Shown in pieces: positions 10,355-20,537 of a stretch of 64,000 bases of DNA. Below the pieces are notes generated by a model that was given only the letters and a program-made list of their open reading frames with translations, was not told the origin of the DNA and searched no databases. The stretch's first letter is position 1, and each line of letters opens with the position of its first letter. A program made the translations under genes and the position numbers. The stretch comes from Rebecca billardiae RCC1528 (lineage: Eukaryota; Haptophyta), in the NCBI GenBank assembly GCA_965240325.2, contig OZ251230.1, forward strand, positions 1,612,001-1,676,000, written 5' to 3'.

Positions 10355-11961
10355 CGGGGCCGAAGTGGCGCAAAATGGCGGTTGCCCCGTTTGGGCGCCC
10401 TTCCGCGCCTTCGAGCGGCTCGTGCGCGTCGGGAAGTGCGCCAAAGCGTATCCGGAGCATGCTCCATCGCCGAGTCGCACCGCTGGGCCCTCGCATGCGA
10501 GCCCACGCCGACGTCTGAGTGCGCCTCGCTGCGCACGGTACAGCTTGACGGTACACGGCACGATTCGGCCCGCGAGCAGCCTCGTGCGCGCGACCGAGCC
10601 AGAGGTGGTCTTCGAGAGTAGCACGAGCGGCGGCACACGAGCCGGGCTGGTCGTTGCCGAATATCTGACGCACCAATCGACCTCGCCCAGCGCCATCTGC
10701 TCGTTTGTGCACGTGTTGGAAAGGATGAGCAGCTGCGTGCAAACGCCCAGCGCGCAGATGAAGCATGGGCGAGCGAAGGGGCGGCGAGGGCCGGCGCGTG
10801 CGCGCGCGTAAATTCGAGCCTCCCCATACGCATCGAAACACACCGCGCTCGCTCGTCGAGCTGCGCACGGGTATCGGTGCGCGCGCGCCAACGCGGCGCG
10901 CCGTGCTCGCCTGGCGGGTGCACACCTGCTTGCGCGCGCACGCGTGCGTGATGGACCGAGGAGGTCGCGCGAGCATGCGCAATGTGTCTGGATGGAGCGT
11001 GTAGGAGGTGTAGGCTGCGCTCCGCACGCACTCCGCCACCGTGCAGCGCGCTGCCCCTCGCCCACGCGGTCGCCGCCGAGCCCAGATTCAAACGCGTGCG
11101 AGCGCTCGAGCGCACCTCCGAGCAGCAGTCGCAGCTATCGTGTCGAAGGCGTGGCGAGAGGCAGGTGTGCATGGCAAGTAGCGCCATGGTGGTGCCCATC
11201 ACGCGCACACACTCGCGCACGCTCGCCGCACCACCTCGTCGCGCCCACGTGCAGCGCGCGGGGCGCGCTTCGCGCCCGGAGCAGCTGCCGAGCGGCTCCC
11301 GCGCGCAGTGCGCGCGTCGAGTAGGGCTCAGCCAATGGTCCGAGGGCGAGCCGCCCGAGCGTCGTGCGTGACGCACATGGACCTAGTACAACGCCGCGTA
11401 CCACTCGCTGCCACCATAGGGCCCGTACCAGCGAGCTGTGGCCGCCGCAGACACCCAAAAGCTGCCCAACGGTCAGCGCGCGACAGCCGACGAGCGCCCG
11501 ACGCGCGCGTCCACCACCGTGATGAGCACGGACGAGCGCGCGCGCCCGTGTCGTAGCTCAGGTGGGGTCCCCCGATCGCACGCACCACCGCGCTGCCACG
11601 CCTTCGACCATCTTGTGTCACCATGTGGCCGCTCGCCGCTCGCGCCGAGCGGCTGGCGGCGCAGCTGCACGACCCGGGCAAACAGTCAGCGCGCGGCAAG
11701 GGTGGAGTCCGGCGAGGGTCGGCCGGACTGTCCGGCGCCACCAAGGTGGACCACGTGGTGGTCACCGGCGCGCTCGTCACCACGCTCGAGGCCATGGAGG
11801 CCGCCCACGAGCAGAAATGCTCACTGCATCTGCCTGTGCAGTGCCTTTTCAGTGCTCCTTTGCGCGCGCACGCAGCGGCGAAGAGCGAAAGCGTTTAGCG
11901 CGACATAGTCCGGGGCTCAAGGGTACCATCATCAGAGAATAGAATGCGCGCAAAGGTCGCG

Positions 11962-12204
11962 CTAAACAAATTTCGTGTCGCCCGTGCCGCGCGCGCGCAA
12001 GCACGGCCAATGCGGCTCCTTGCACATCTGCTGCAGATCGGCTCGTGCGCGACGAGCGCAGCGAGGAGGAAGGTGCGCGCTCGCGAGCTGGCGCACCTGG
12101 GAGTCCTCGCGGCCTCCGAGCAGAAAGAGCGCGTCGAGCGCCGCGCCGCAGGTCGCACGGTCGCGATCTCGCGAGAGCGGTCGTGCGACGACGGGCCACT
12201 CCAT
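11962..12204 (-). other. Unrecognised coding-like segment inside element A
   Basis: An 80-codon frame starts MEWPVVARPL and has balanced composition (ALDALFLLGGREDSQVRQLA), unlike the Arg/Ala shadow frames around it. I recognise no domain and cannot join it convincingly to other segments. It may be a remnant of a captured or element-encoded gene, or chance. Confidence 0.2.
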
Positions 12205-12245
12205 CGCGCGTTTCGCCGTCTGAACGCGGCCTCCGTAAAATCCGG

Positions 12246-12292
12246 ATGGCGGTCAAGGGAAATTGCTGGTGCGCTATCCTCAGAAAAGTTTA
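12246..12292 (-). repeat. Right terminal inverted repeat of element A
   Basis: Exact reverse complement of 10308-10354; its outer edge runs directly into a TA microsatellite. Confidence 0.9.
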
Positions 12293-12369
<77 letters not shown>

Positions 12370-12376
12370 GTATGTA
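12293..12376. repeat. TA microsatellite followed by GTAT repeats
   Basis: About 60 bp of TA dinucleotides followed by five GTAT units, directly outside the right TIR of element A. A tandem GTCGCGTCGGCGTA-type duplication follows at 12387-12427. Confidence 0.9.
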
Positions 12377-12490
12377 TCGACGATAGCAGTCGTCGCGTCG
12401 GCGTATAGCAGTCGTCGCGTCGGCGTAGCTATTTCGTCTGCTTTTTGGTAATGAACTGGTCACTGGAGTTGAGTCTGGTTTCGCCCACGG

Positions 12491-12675
12491 GCGCTGGCGC
12501 GCCGCGAGCTAGGCGGCCGCAGCCCTCATCCGCAGGCCTCGCAGGCGGACGGCTGAACGCGGAACCCATTCTGATGGCGCTACCATCGGCGACGGCTTCA
12601 TGGGCGATGACAGTTGGCGGGCGTCAATCTCGCCTGCCTAAGCTGTGTGCGTAGCTCTTATTCTTAGTCAACTGT
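12491..12675 (+). repeat. Dispersed repeat R2, copy 1
   Basis: Aligns collinearly with 52981-53153 (same orientation) and partly with 49451-49517 (inverted). Shared blocks include GCGCTGGCGCGCCGCGAG, CGCTACCATCGGCGACGGCT and GGGCGTCAATCTCGCCTGCC, with small indels. It is probably a relic of a dispersed element; no coding frame is conserved. Confidence 0.8.
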
Positions 12676-12736
12676 GAGCGTGTGCCTCCGAGCGCGGGGC
12701 GGCCGCTTGCCGCTTGGCGCTTGCTCATTGCTGCCG

Positions 12737-12835
12737 AATGGCCGCCTCGATGAGGTGCGCGGCAACGCGCCCCTCACCTGCCTGCGCCGGTCTGTTTTGT
12801 GGCGGTGTCTTTGTGCAGTGTTGGATGGCGCCAAT
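12737..12835 (+). repeat. Dispersed repeat R3, left copy
   Basis: Inverted match to 20422-20537, including GCGCCGGTCTGTTTTGTGGC and TCTTTGTGCAGTGTTGGATG. The two copies bracket the first AP2 gene, the GST gene and the second AP2 gene. Confidence 0.8.
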
Positions 12836-12941
12836 CACGCCTTAACCAAGTATGCACGTTGAAACATAGTCATAAACTGTAGGCTTCCGAAGTGCACTGC
12901 AATACTGGCCTGGATCCGTTGGGCTTCGGCAGGCTGCAGCT

Positions 12942-14680
12942 TCACGCGAGCCGCTGCTCGAGGGCTGTGATGTACTCGAGCTGGTCCTGGCTCATGCCAC
13001 CTGCGGAGCTGCGAGCCGGGTGAGCGCGTGTGTGTGACAAGGGCCGGGTGGCAGACGCACATGGTGAGAAACCAGCAGAGATGGCACGCGCGCGTCAAAC
13101 CAGCTGCCACACGCGCGCGCAGCAGTCTGCAGTGCGGCCCGACCACTCACGTACCTGGAGCCTGATGCGGCCACCAGCTCAGCGCTGATCCACTGCCGCA
13201 TTACGCGCGTGCTTGCGCGGTCAGCCACCTGCTCGGCCAGCTGCAGGTGCGAGCGAATGCGCTGCAGGTCGTCCTTCAGCTGCTCGACTTTGCGATCGCG
13301 CTCATGCTGAGCAAGCTCGAGCTGCGCGCGCGTGCGCTCACTGCGCTGCAGGTCGTCCTTCAGCTGCTCGACTTCGCGCTCGCGCGCATGCAGCTGCAGT
13401 GTGAGCTCGGCCGTGCTTGAATCCTTGGCCGCAGTGGGCTCGGCGCGCGCATGCAGCACGCCTTGGTGGCGTGTGCGCTCGGCGCCGGGAGCAAACGACG
13501 TCGCACGCGTCGCCGGCAGATGATCGCCGGTGCCTCCTCCGGCCCGTGCGATTTGCACCGTGGGCACAGCGGGCGGTACGTCGGAGTGATGGCCGCTTCC
13601 GCCAACAGCGATGACCATGCACGTGCCCTGCCCAGCATGCTCGACGCGCGGCTGCGCGGCGCGCCCACCGATCGGCTGCGCCTCGTTGTTGTCTGCGCGG
13701 TGCTTGAGCTCGTCTGCTGCTAGGGGGCGATGCTGCTCCACCTCTACAGTCGTCGACATCGCGCGATGCTGGTGCGCGCAGCCCTCGTTCCGCCTGCACT
13801 CCTCCGGCCTCGGAAAGTTGAGCGGCTTGCTGCCGACGAAGCGCTTCTTGCGCACGAGATCGTCGTACGCGTGAGCGGCCTCCTCGGCAGTCGCATATGC
13901 ACCTTCGGCTCGATAAATCAAACTCTTGTGTTCGAACTTCACAACCCACTTGCAAGCAGGCCTCTTGTTGTCGATGACCACGCCCACAAAGCCATGCTTC
14001 GGTGCTCGCGCGATGGAGCTGCTCGGGTGTGGCTCAGTGGCCAGCGCGGGGCTGTCCTCACTCGGGCCCGTCCACCCGAGCGGATCGCCTTCCTTGAACT
14101 CATCCGCCTCCTCGTCCTCCTCCCCGCGCTGCTGAACGCCAGCGCCGCCCGGTGCGCGGCCGTGGCCGAGCGCGGCCTCGGCCTCCGTCGGGAAGTTGAG
14201 CGGCTTGATGCCGACGAGGCCATGCTTGCGCACGAGCTCGTCGCCAGCGCGGGCCGCCTCCTCCGCGGTTGCATACGACATCCGCGTATAGTACCTTGCG
14301 TTGCGGTGCCTCGTCTCCCACCGCCATGGCTTTGTGGATGCGTACCGCCGGTCAAAGCACAAGCCGTAGTAGTGCTGTCCAGCATGACCGACGCCCTCGG
14401 CAAGCTGCGGCTCGCGTGCGCGGAGGGATGGGTCCGGCCTAGCATCATCTCTCACGTCGCCGCTCTTCGCGCGCGTCAGCTCGTTCTTGGCCCTCTTGAC
14501 TGCTGGAGCAGACTCGCGTTCCTGCAGCGCGTGCTCCGCAGCGCGCTCACGCTCGGCGCGGAGGGCGAGGAGGGCCAGCCCATGCACAGAGGACGAGCCT
14601 CGCTGCTTCGTCTTTGACAGCTGACCATCAGCGCCTGCATGGCCATGCACGTCGTCTCCGCGCTCTCCGTCACGCTCCAT
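12942..14680 (-). CDS. Two-AP2-domain protein with C-terminal coiled coil (paralog A)
   Basis: Predicted DNA-binding protein of 530 aa. Exons: 14680-13155 and 13008-12942, with a GT-AG intron (146 nt, donor AG|GTACGTGAG). AP2-like repeats lie at about 104-164 (YYGLCFDRRYASTKPWRW to GIKPLNFP) and 229-290 (GFVGVVIDNKRPACKW to GSKPLNFP). Each has the AP2 order of strand, basic/aromatic turn and the helix YATAEEAARA(G/Y)D. They match repeats 3 and 4 of the other two paralogs, so repeats 1 and 2 are absent here. A heptad-rich region (REVEQLKDDLQRSE, about 435-500) predicts a coiled coil for dimerisation. The last exon adds DQLEYITALEQRLA, a motif shared with the paralogs. The start matches the paralogs' MERSEAERGD. 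Whether it is a transcription factor or a mobile-element-derived AP2 protein is unknown. Confidence 0.8.
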
Positions 14681-15069
14681 CGCCTGTCGAGTGCCGCGCG
14701 GTGAGGGGGGAGAGGGCACAATGCGTCGCGGCTCGCGCGTATGGTATTGTACTGGTCGGGCGCGCGAAGGCGCTGCGCACCGGCGCGACGCAGAGCGCTT
14801 CCCAGGCGTCCGGATCTGAGACTGAGAGATCGCGTCGCTGCAGTTAGCCCATGCGATTCTCGCCCGCCGCTTGATAGTGTCCGGGGCCGCGCCGGACGGC
14901 CGGGTGGGCACTGTCGTGACCAGGACTGGTGTGCCGTGTGCAATCAAAGGACCATCTGGTCCTTTGGTGCAATCCAGCAACTGAGCTCACAGTGAGCTGG
15001 TTAGAAGCTTATGTACCCCCATTTGGATGGGGGTAATGAAATAGCTTCCTGATCGTCATCACGCACACG
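14681..15069. promoter_or_regulatory. Divergent promoter region with strong hairpin
   Basis: The 389 bp lie between the AP2 paralog A start (minus) and the GST start (plus). At 15014-15035, TACCCCCAT, loop TTGG, ATGGGGGTA forms a perfect 9-bp stem 34 bp before the GST start codon, likely in its 5' UTR or core promoter. It could be an operator-like site or an RNA hairpin. Confidence 0.5.
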
Positions 15070-15870
15070 ATGGCTCCGCCTGCGGCCGCCGCGCGCTTGC
15101 CCCGGCTTGGCTACTGGAACACGCGCGCCCTCGCGGAGCCGATCCGGCTGCTGCTCGCGCTGGCCGACGTCCAATTCGATGACAAGCGGTACGAAGTCGG
15201 CCCGCCGCCCGCATACGACAAGTCGTGCTGGGAGTCTGAGAAGCACAGCCTCGGACTCGCCTTTCCGAACCTGCCATACTGGATCGACGACGCGCGCGGT
15301 GTGAGGCTCACGCAGTCGCACGCGATCCTGCTGCACATCGCCGAGACGCACGGGCTAGCAGGCACCACGTCCGTCGAGCGCGCCGCGTCGATGCAGGCGG
15401 TCGAGTCCGTGCGCGACTGGCTCTACTCGCTGTTCGACGTGACATACGCCAACGCGCCGTGGATGGCGGACATTGACGAGGGCGTGCACGTCGAGGGCGC
15501 CGCGCAGGCGTCGAAGCGGAGCGCGCGCTTCGATGCGATGCGCGCAAAGTACGAGAAGGGGGACCTCCTCCGCCACCTTCGCACCTTCGAGGCCGCGCTC
15601 GCGCTGCGCCAGCCCTCGCCCTGGATCAGCGGTGGCACGGACGCGACTGTGGCCGACTGCTCGCTCTTCGAGTGCGTCGACCAGCATGCCCTGCTCTGGC
15701 CGGCGATCTTGGAGGGCGACGAGTGGCCGCTGCTGCGCGCACACCACCGTGCATTCGCCGCGCTGCCGAAGATTGCCGCGTACCGCACGAGCGACCGCTT
15801 CAAGGCGGAACCCGTGCACAACAAGTATTCGCACCTGCACACCGGCTGGGTGCAACGAGCAGCCAGCTAA
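15070..15870 (+). CDS. Glutathione S-transferase, mu-like
   Basis: Single-exon 266-aa cytosolic enzyme that conjugates glutathione to electrophiles. The N-terminal thioredoxin-fold domain shows the mu/alpha-type start LGYWNTRALAEPIRLLLA, with Tyr15 as the expected catalytic residue. FPNLPYWID follows, then the glutathione-binding TQSHAILLHIAE (about 81-92), equivalent to the family's QSxAI motif. The helical C-terminal domain (about 100-250) ends with ALPKIAAYRTSDRFKAEP, as in mu-class enzymes. It is longer than the usual 215-220 aa because of insertions near 44-60 and 128-150. A perfect hairpin lies just upstream of the start. There are no introns. Confidence 0.9.
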   Translation: MAPPAAAARLPRLGYWNTRALAEPIRLLLALADVQFDDKRYEVGPPPAYDKSCWESEKHSLGLAFPNLPYWIDDARGVRLTQSHAILLHIAETHGLAGTTSVERAASMQAVESVRDWLYSLFDVTYANAPWMADIDEGVHVEGAAQASKRSARFDAMRAKYEKGDLLRHLRTFEAALALRQPSPWISGGTDATVADCSLFECVDQHALLWPAILEGDEWPLLRAHHRAFAALPKIAAYRTSDRFKAEPVHNKYSHLHTGWVQRAAS

Positions 15871-17272
15871 GAACCAAGGTCAGCTTTCTGATTATGGCTG
15901 GCAACACCTCCGTCTCATCGCACCGCGGGGCGGGCATCCATCGCTGCGACGGCCGCCCCGACGAGGTGTGCCCCAGGCGGGCTGGGCGGCAACGCACGCC
16001 CTCTCGGCCGCTGACCGTCTGCGGAGCGCGGTGCCTAGCACCACCACAAGTTCTTCAGCCGGTGCTCGGGCGGTCGGTCAAGACTTACAATGGCGGCGTT
16101 TCGTGCCAGTGACGGCCTGGCCTGTGCTGCCTGGTTTGTGCAGCCAGTTGATGATGATGTTCGGTCGGTTGACGCAATTCGTAGCGGCAGTGCCAGTTCG
16201 GACTGTTCTAACTGAGTTCACTCTGTTGCCAGTGCACCGTCTAACCGCACACGGCGGTATCATGTAGTCACATCACTGATTCCGCGCGTCCGACTACTTA
16301 ATAATAACTAATTCGCGAGTATATCGGCACGGCTCGCGGACGGACGGACGTCAGTCACGGCTGTCGTCGCCTCCGGCCAAGAGGCAAGACTACAAACAGA
16401 AATAGCTATATATATATATATATAGTTGCACTGCACTATATGCAGATGACTGCTGTCACTGCGGCGGCCGACAGTCCCGGACCCGGTAGTGACGGACTAG
16501 CTCCGATTCCGACTTGCAGTCCCCGGCAGAGGCCTGCATCATAAATCCGTCCGAATATTCTGAATTCTCAGCAGATCTGAGTCGGATGACACTTCAGATG
16601 AGGATGCACAGACACTGAGGACCGAGCACGATACATCGTCATTGTCTGAGTCCAATCATTATATATATATCATGCTGAAACACCCGTTCGCTACGCGCAT
16701 CAAGCGCGCGCCGCGATCTGACATAATAATGCCTTCGCTGCTGCTGACTGACTGACTGGATGACACAGATAAGTCGGGCTGACCGTCTGGCTGACGAGGC
16801 GCACGTCAAGAGGCGCTGCTAAAGAAGGAGACGCACATCGCCCTTCCTAGTTCCTGCCGGCAAGCTGAACGCTCTAGGTGTAGATCTACACCTGTGCCGA
16901 GTGCGCGGCGCAGAGCAGCACACAGAAGTACACTAGACAGCCGGATGACGGATTGACGGGCCGACGGACGAATCCGGATGCCGGGCCGGCACGCCTCGTC
17001 CGGACCCGGAAGAGAATCGCATGAACCAAATGGAAATATCCAACTGAATTGCACAAGTCTCATACCCATATACCCAAGTCAGTAATTTAGTCACTACGAC
17101 TATAATTGGAACAATCAATCTCGGCCAATGATCACTCCCTCATGCGCCACGTCTGACGTCGTGGAGGCGTCGTCGTCGCCCAGGTTCGGCGCGTGCACGC
17201 CTTCGCGCCGGGACCAAGTGCGCGAGCCAAGGGAAAGCTCAAAGCTCGCAGTTCCCGCTCCCCCCCGTGGCC
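15871..17272. other. Intergenic, no supported gene
   Basis: Contains moderately AT-richer DNA, a short TA run near 16404-16424 and a segment at about 16965-17025 resembling sequence upstream of AP2 paralog C (about 23545-23580, GGTCCGGACCCGG-type), which supports common descent of the two genes with their 5' flanks. Short open frames here have no recognisable features. Confidence 0.6.
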
Positions 17273-19747
17273 ATGGAGCGTAGCGAAGCGGAGCGCGGAG
17301 ACCGCGTGCACGACGATGGCAGCGTGGATGGGCAGCTTCATGCGCCGACAAATCGCTCGGTGCATGGGTTTGCCCTCCTCGCCCTCCGCGCTGAGCGCGA
17401 GCGCGAGCGCAGCGCACGCGCTGAGGACGTCGATGACGAAGCACGCGCGCTGCAGGCGCGCGGGGCTGCTGCCGCGGTCAAAGGGGGCGAGCATGCGCCG
17501 ACGCGCGAGACGAGCGGCGGCGGGCGCGAGGACGCCAGCCTGGCGCACGACGACGAGCCGCGGGGAGCCGCAGAGCCGCTGGCCACGGGCCCACAACACC
17601 ACGATAAGTGGTACGACTGGACGCGCGAGGATGACGACGCCGAGACAGAGGTCTCGGACGAAGATGAGCAGCGCGAGCAGCCCGCCGCTGTCGATGCGCG
17701 GGGCGTGACCTCCACGCACCCAAACCTCGAACTGCCGCAAGAGGCCGGCGTGCGGGCTGGGCGTCGCACCGCGTTTGTGGGCATCGTCATGAAGGACGGG
17801 CGCGGTGCACGGCGCCGGCCGCGCCCATGGTACGTCAAATTCCAGTACAACGGCCGGATGTACAACGGGTCGTCCGGGTACGAGGGGTGTGCCGGCTACG
17901 CGTCTGAGGTCGAGGCGGCTCGCGCCTACGACGAGCTCGTGCGCGACTTGCGCCTCGTCGGCAAAAGGCAGCTCAACTTCCCGGAGCAGAACGAGTGCGA
18001 GGCCAACGAGGGTGGGCTGCTCGGCACGGCGCGCGGCTTGGCGGCCGCCAGCGACGAGCGCCCTGATCCGCCCGCCGTCGGTGACGATTCGCGCGAGGCT
18101 CCGCCTCGCGCAGATCGCCCTCCCGGGCTCGCAATGCCACCGCTCAACATCACGCGCGTGCCGCGCAGCAGCTTCATCGGGGTACAGTTCGACCGGCGCA
18201 CCGCCGATGCCGAGCGGCCGTGGCGCGGGCAGTTCTGGTACAACGGCGTGCTGCAGCACGCTCCCGGGTTCTACGAGACGGCGGAGGAGGCGGCCCACAT
18301 GTACGACGCGCTCGTACGCGCGCTCGATCTCGTCGGCGTGCAGCAGCTCAACTTTCCCAGGCCGGATGAGCGCGAGGCCAACGAGCGCCGCGGACGGGGC
18401 AAGCGGGCGCGCACCGCTGCGCGCGACAGTGACCTATCAGCCGGCGATGCTTGCGCGGGGTCCGCTGCCGAGCCCGCCACGTTCGATAGGGCGCATGGTG
18501 CGCTGGGCGCTGGTAGTGCGATCGGCGCTGACGGCCAAGACTTGCCACCCGCACGCGAGCCGCAGCTTGCCGAGGACGTTGGGCATGCGGGACCACGCAG
18601 CAGTTGCAGCGGCCTCTACGGCTTGTGCTTCGATCGGCGCCATGCAGGCACAAAGCCATGGCGGTGGGAGACGAGGCACCGCAACGCAAGGTACTATACG
18701 GAGATGTATGCAACCGCGGAGGAGGCGGCCCGCGCTGGCGACGCGCGCCTGCGCGAGCTTGGCTTCGTCGGCATCAAGCCGCTCAACTTCCCGACGGAGG
18801 CCGAGGCCGCGCTCGGCCACGGCCGCTCACCGGGCGGACCTGCTGGCGCGGCAGAGACCGCGGAGTCAGAGTCAGAGTCGGAGCCGGAGTCGGAGGTGCG
18901 TGGACTCGACGAGCGTGATCCGCCGAAGCAGATGCAGCGTGACGGTGGCAGCCCTGCGATGGCCCCAGCGATGGCCTCTGCACCAAACGCAAGCAGCGTC
19001 GTCGCGCTAGCACCGAAGCATGGCTTTGCAGGCGTGATCATCGACAACTCGAGGCCTGCACTGCGCAAGTGGGTTGGGAAGTTTACACACAACCGTGTGA
19101 AGTATCAGGCCAGAGGTGGACATGCGACTGCCAAGGAAGCCGCTCGTGCGTATGACGATCTCGTGCGCAAGAACCACTTCGTCGGCATCAAGCCGCTCAA
19201 CTTTCCGACGCAGGAGGAGTGCAGGAAGCAGTACGAGGGCTGCGCGCAGCAGAATCGCCCTGCTGCAACGCCTGAGGGCAGTGAGGCGGCGCAGCATCAG
19301 CGTCGCCCTCTCGCAGCAGACGAGCTCGTGCGCCGCGCTGGCGACAGCGATGCTGCGCAGCCGACTGGCGGATGCGCCGCGCAGCCGCGCGCCGAGCATG
19401 CTGCGCGTGGCCCGCGCCCCGGCACCGCCGTCGACTGGAGCGCCAATCGGTCTGTGCCGCCCGTGCCCACGCGCCTGACGGTGCAAATGCCAAGCCCACT
19501 GGCCGCGGGTGGCACGGGCGATCTGGCGGCGCGAATCGCGTCGCTGGAGGCCAGCGCCGAGGACGCACGCCGCCGAGACTTGGGTGGCGTGCGCGCTGAG
19601 ACCGCTGCGGCCGAAGAGGCAAACATCGCCGAGCTAACGCTGCAGCTGCGTGCGCGCGATCGCGAAGTCGAGCAGCTGAACAACGTGATCCAGGCCCAGC
19701 TCGCATACATACGAGCCCTGGAGAATAAGCTACTTGTGAATCTGTAA
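17273..19747 (+). CDS. Four-AP2-domain protein (paralog B)
   Basis: Single-exon protein of 824 aa starting MERSEAERGD; the frame is open upstream but the next in-frame ATG would be past a stop. Four AP2-like repeats: about 167-236 (AFVGIVMKDGRGARRR to GKRQLNFP), 299-362 (SSFIGVQFDRRTADAERPWR to GVQQLNFP), 447-506 (LYGLCFDRRHAGTKPWRW to GIKPLNFP) and 583-645 (GFAGVIIDNSRPALRKW to GIKPLNFP). Each ends with the signature (V/L)GxxxLNFP, and spacers are acidic and low-complexity. A short coiled coil (REVEQLNNVIQAQLAYIRAL) closes the protein, corresponding to the separate last exon of paralogs A and C but here fused without an intron. AP2 domains bind GC-rich DNA, so nuclear action is likely; the target is unknown. 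It appears to be the most complete member of the local family. Confidence 0.85.
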   Translation: MERSEAERGDRVHDDGSVDGQLHAPTNRSVHGFALLALRAERERERSARAEDVDDEARALQARGAAAAVKGGEHAPTRETSGGGREDASLAHDDEPRGAAEPLATGPQHHDKWYDWTREDDDAETEVSDEDEQREQPAAVDARGVTSTHPNLELPQEAGVRAGRRTAFVGIVMKDGRGARRRPRPWYVKFQYNGRMYNGSSGYEGCAGYASEVEAARAYDELVRDLRLVGKRQLNFPEQNECEANEGGLLGTARGLAAASDERPDPPAVGDDSREAPPRADRPPGLAMPPLNITRVPRSSFIGVQFDRRTADAERPWRGQFWYNGVLQHAPGFYETAEEAAHMYDALVRALDLVGVQQLNFPRPDEREANERRGRGKRARTAARDSDLSAGDACAGSAAEPATFDRAHGALGAGSAIGADGQDLPPAREPQLAEDVGHAGPRSSCSGLYGLCFDRRHAGTKPWRWETRHRNARYYTEMYATAEEAARAGDARLRELGFVGIKPLNFPTEAEAALGHGRSPGGPAGAAETAESESESEPESEVRGLDERDPPKQMQRDGGSPAMAPAMASAPNASSVVALAPKHGFAGVIIDNSRPALRKWVGKFTHNRVKYQARGGHATAKEAARAYDDLVRKNHFVGIKPLNFPTQEECRKQYEGCAQQNRPAATPEGSEAAQHQRRPLAADELVRRAGDSDAAQPTGGCAAQPRAEHAARGPRPGTAVDWSANRSVPPVPTRLTVQMPSPLAAGGTGDLAARIASLEASAEDARRRDLGGVRAETAAAEEANIAELTLQLRARDREVEQLNNVIQAQLAYIRALENKLLVNL

Positions 19748-19794
19748 TACATGCGGCAGCACGACTCGCCCCAATCATCAAAGGACCATGCCCC

Positions 19795-19798
<4 letters not shown>

Positions 19799-19848
<50 letters not shown>
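19799..19848. repeat. CT microsatellite
   Basis: About 24 CT units just downstream of AP2 paralog B, followed by GTAT repeats near 19863-19881. Confidence 0.95.
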
Positions 19849-19852
<4 letters not shown>

Positions 19853-20263
19853 ATGTGCGTGTGTATGTATGTATGTATGTAATTGTATCCATGTAAGCTG
19901 CTAGCTATTGTTACTTATTCATGACGAGCTAATAATGGCATACCGATTACCGTAGTCCGTCCCTAGCAGTCCTGCAGCGCCATCCGCGGACTGCTGGTGA
20001 CTGGTGTTCAAGGCGGCGGGACTGACAGCAATCGTCCAAGCTGCATGATAATTGAATCTGTCAGTGTCAGTTGACGCCTGGCCCCTAGTAATATATATAA
20101 AACCGATCCCCTTATTTATAATAACGGGCTTCGGACATTAGCGCGCCACGCGTCGCTCCGCCTTGGCATTATAATAATGCGCGGCCCGCCCGACGCATTT
20201 GTTATCTTAAAACTTGGGCGGTGAGTCTTAATTTTCGGCGTCTGGCAGCAGTTTATTTACTTA

Positions 20264-20318
20264 GCCCGTAACGGCCACTGTCCCTAGTGCCTCGCGCAGC
20301 GAGCAGGCCGTTACGGGC
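20264..20318. other. Perfect 13-bp inverted repeat (hairpin)
   Basis: GCCCGTAACGGCC at 20264-20276 pairs exactly with GGCCGTTACGGGC at 20306-20318, leaving a 29-nt loop. It lies in AT-richer intergenic DNA. No gene end is close enough to call it a terminator. Confidence 0.6.
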
Positions 20319-20421
20319 CTATTTATTACTTTATATTAGCAGATATATACCGTTCTGAGTAGCTAAGACTTTCAGTTCAGTACAACGTGCGCGCACACTC
20401 GGCTCGGCAGGCGCCTGATAA

Positions 20422-20537
20422 TGATTGACGCCATCCAACACTGCACAAAGACACTCACACCGCCACAAAACAGACCGGCGCAACAGGTGAGTGGGGCGCG
20501 CTGCTGCACCTAATCGAGATTCGAGGCGGCGGGCCAT
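20422..20537 (-). repeat. Dispersed repeat R3, right copy
   Basis: Inverted copy of 12737-12835 with a few small insertions, for example an extra GTGTGA-like block in the GGCGGTGT region. Confidence 0.8.

Larger units (their letters stand above)
10308..12292. mobile_element. Putative 1,985-bp DNA transposon with 47-bp perfect TIRs
   Basis: The ends at 10308-10354 and 12246-12292 are identical for 47 bases in inverted orientation, each beginning TAAACTTTTCTGAGGATAGC at the outer edge. Beyond the 47 bases the two sides diverge at once. Outside both ends lie TA-rich microsatellites, so the element appears inserted within TA repeats. A TA target duplication would fit Tc1/mariner-like behaviour but cannot be seen in a repeat. 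Inside are several open frames on the minus strand, none with a recognisable transposase catalytic motif, so it may be non-autonomous or degenerate. The alternative is a simple inverted duplication around an unrelated segment. Confidence 0.6.

Noticed and set aside
10122-11376. Three overlapping minus-strand frames (up to 373 codons) in element A
   Set aside because: They run into microsatellites, switch protein-like character between frames and show no transposase or other motif; no consistent spliced model could be built.
17132-18298. Minus-strand 388-codon frame opposite AP2 paralog B
   Set aside because: Shadow of the AP2 coding strand; the plus strand carries four clear AP2 repeats.
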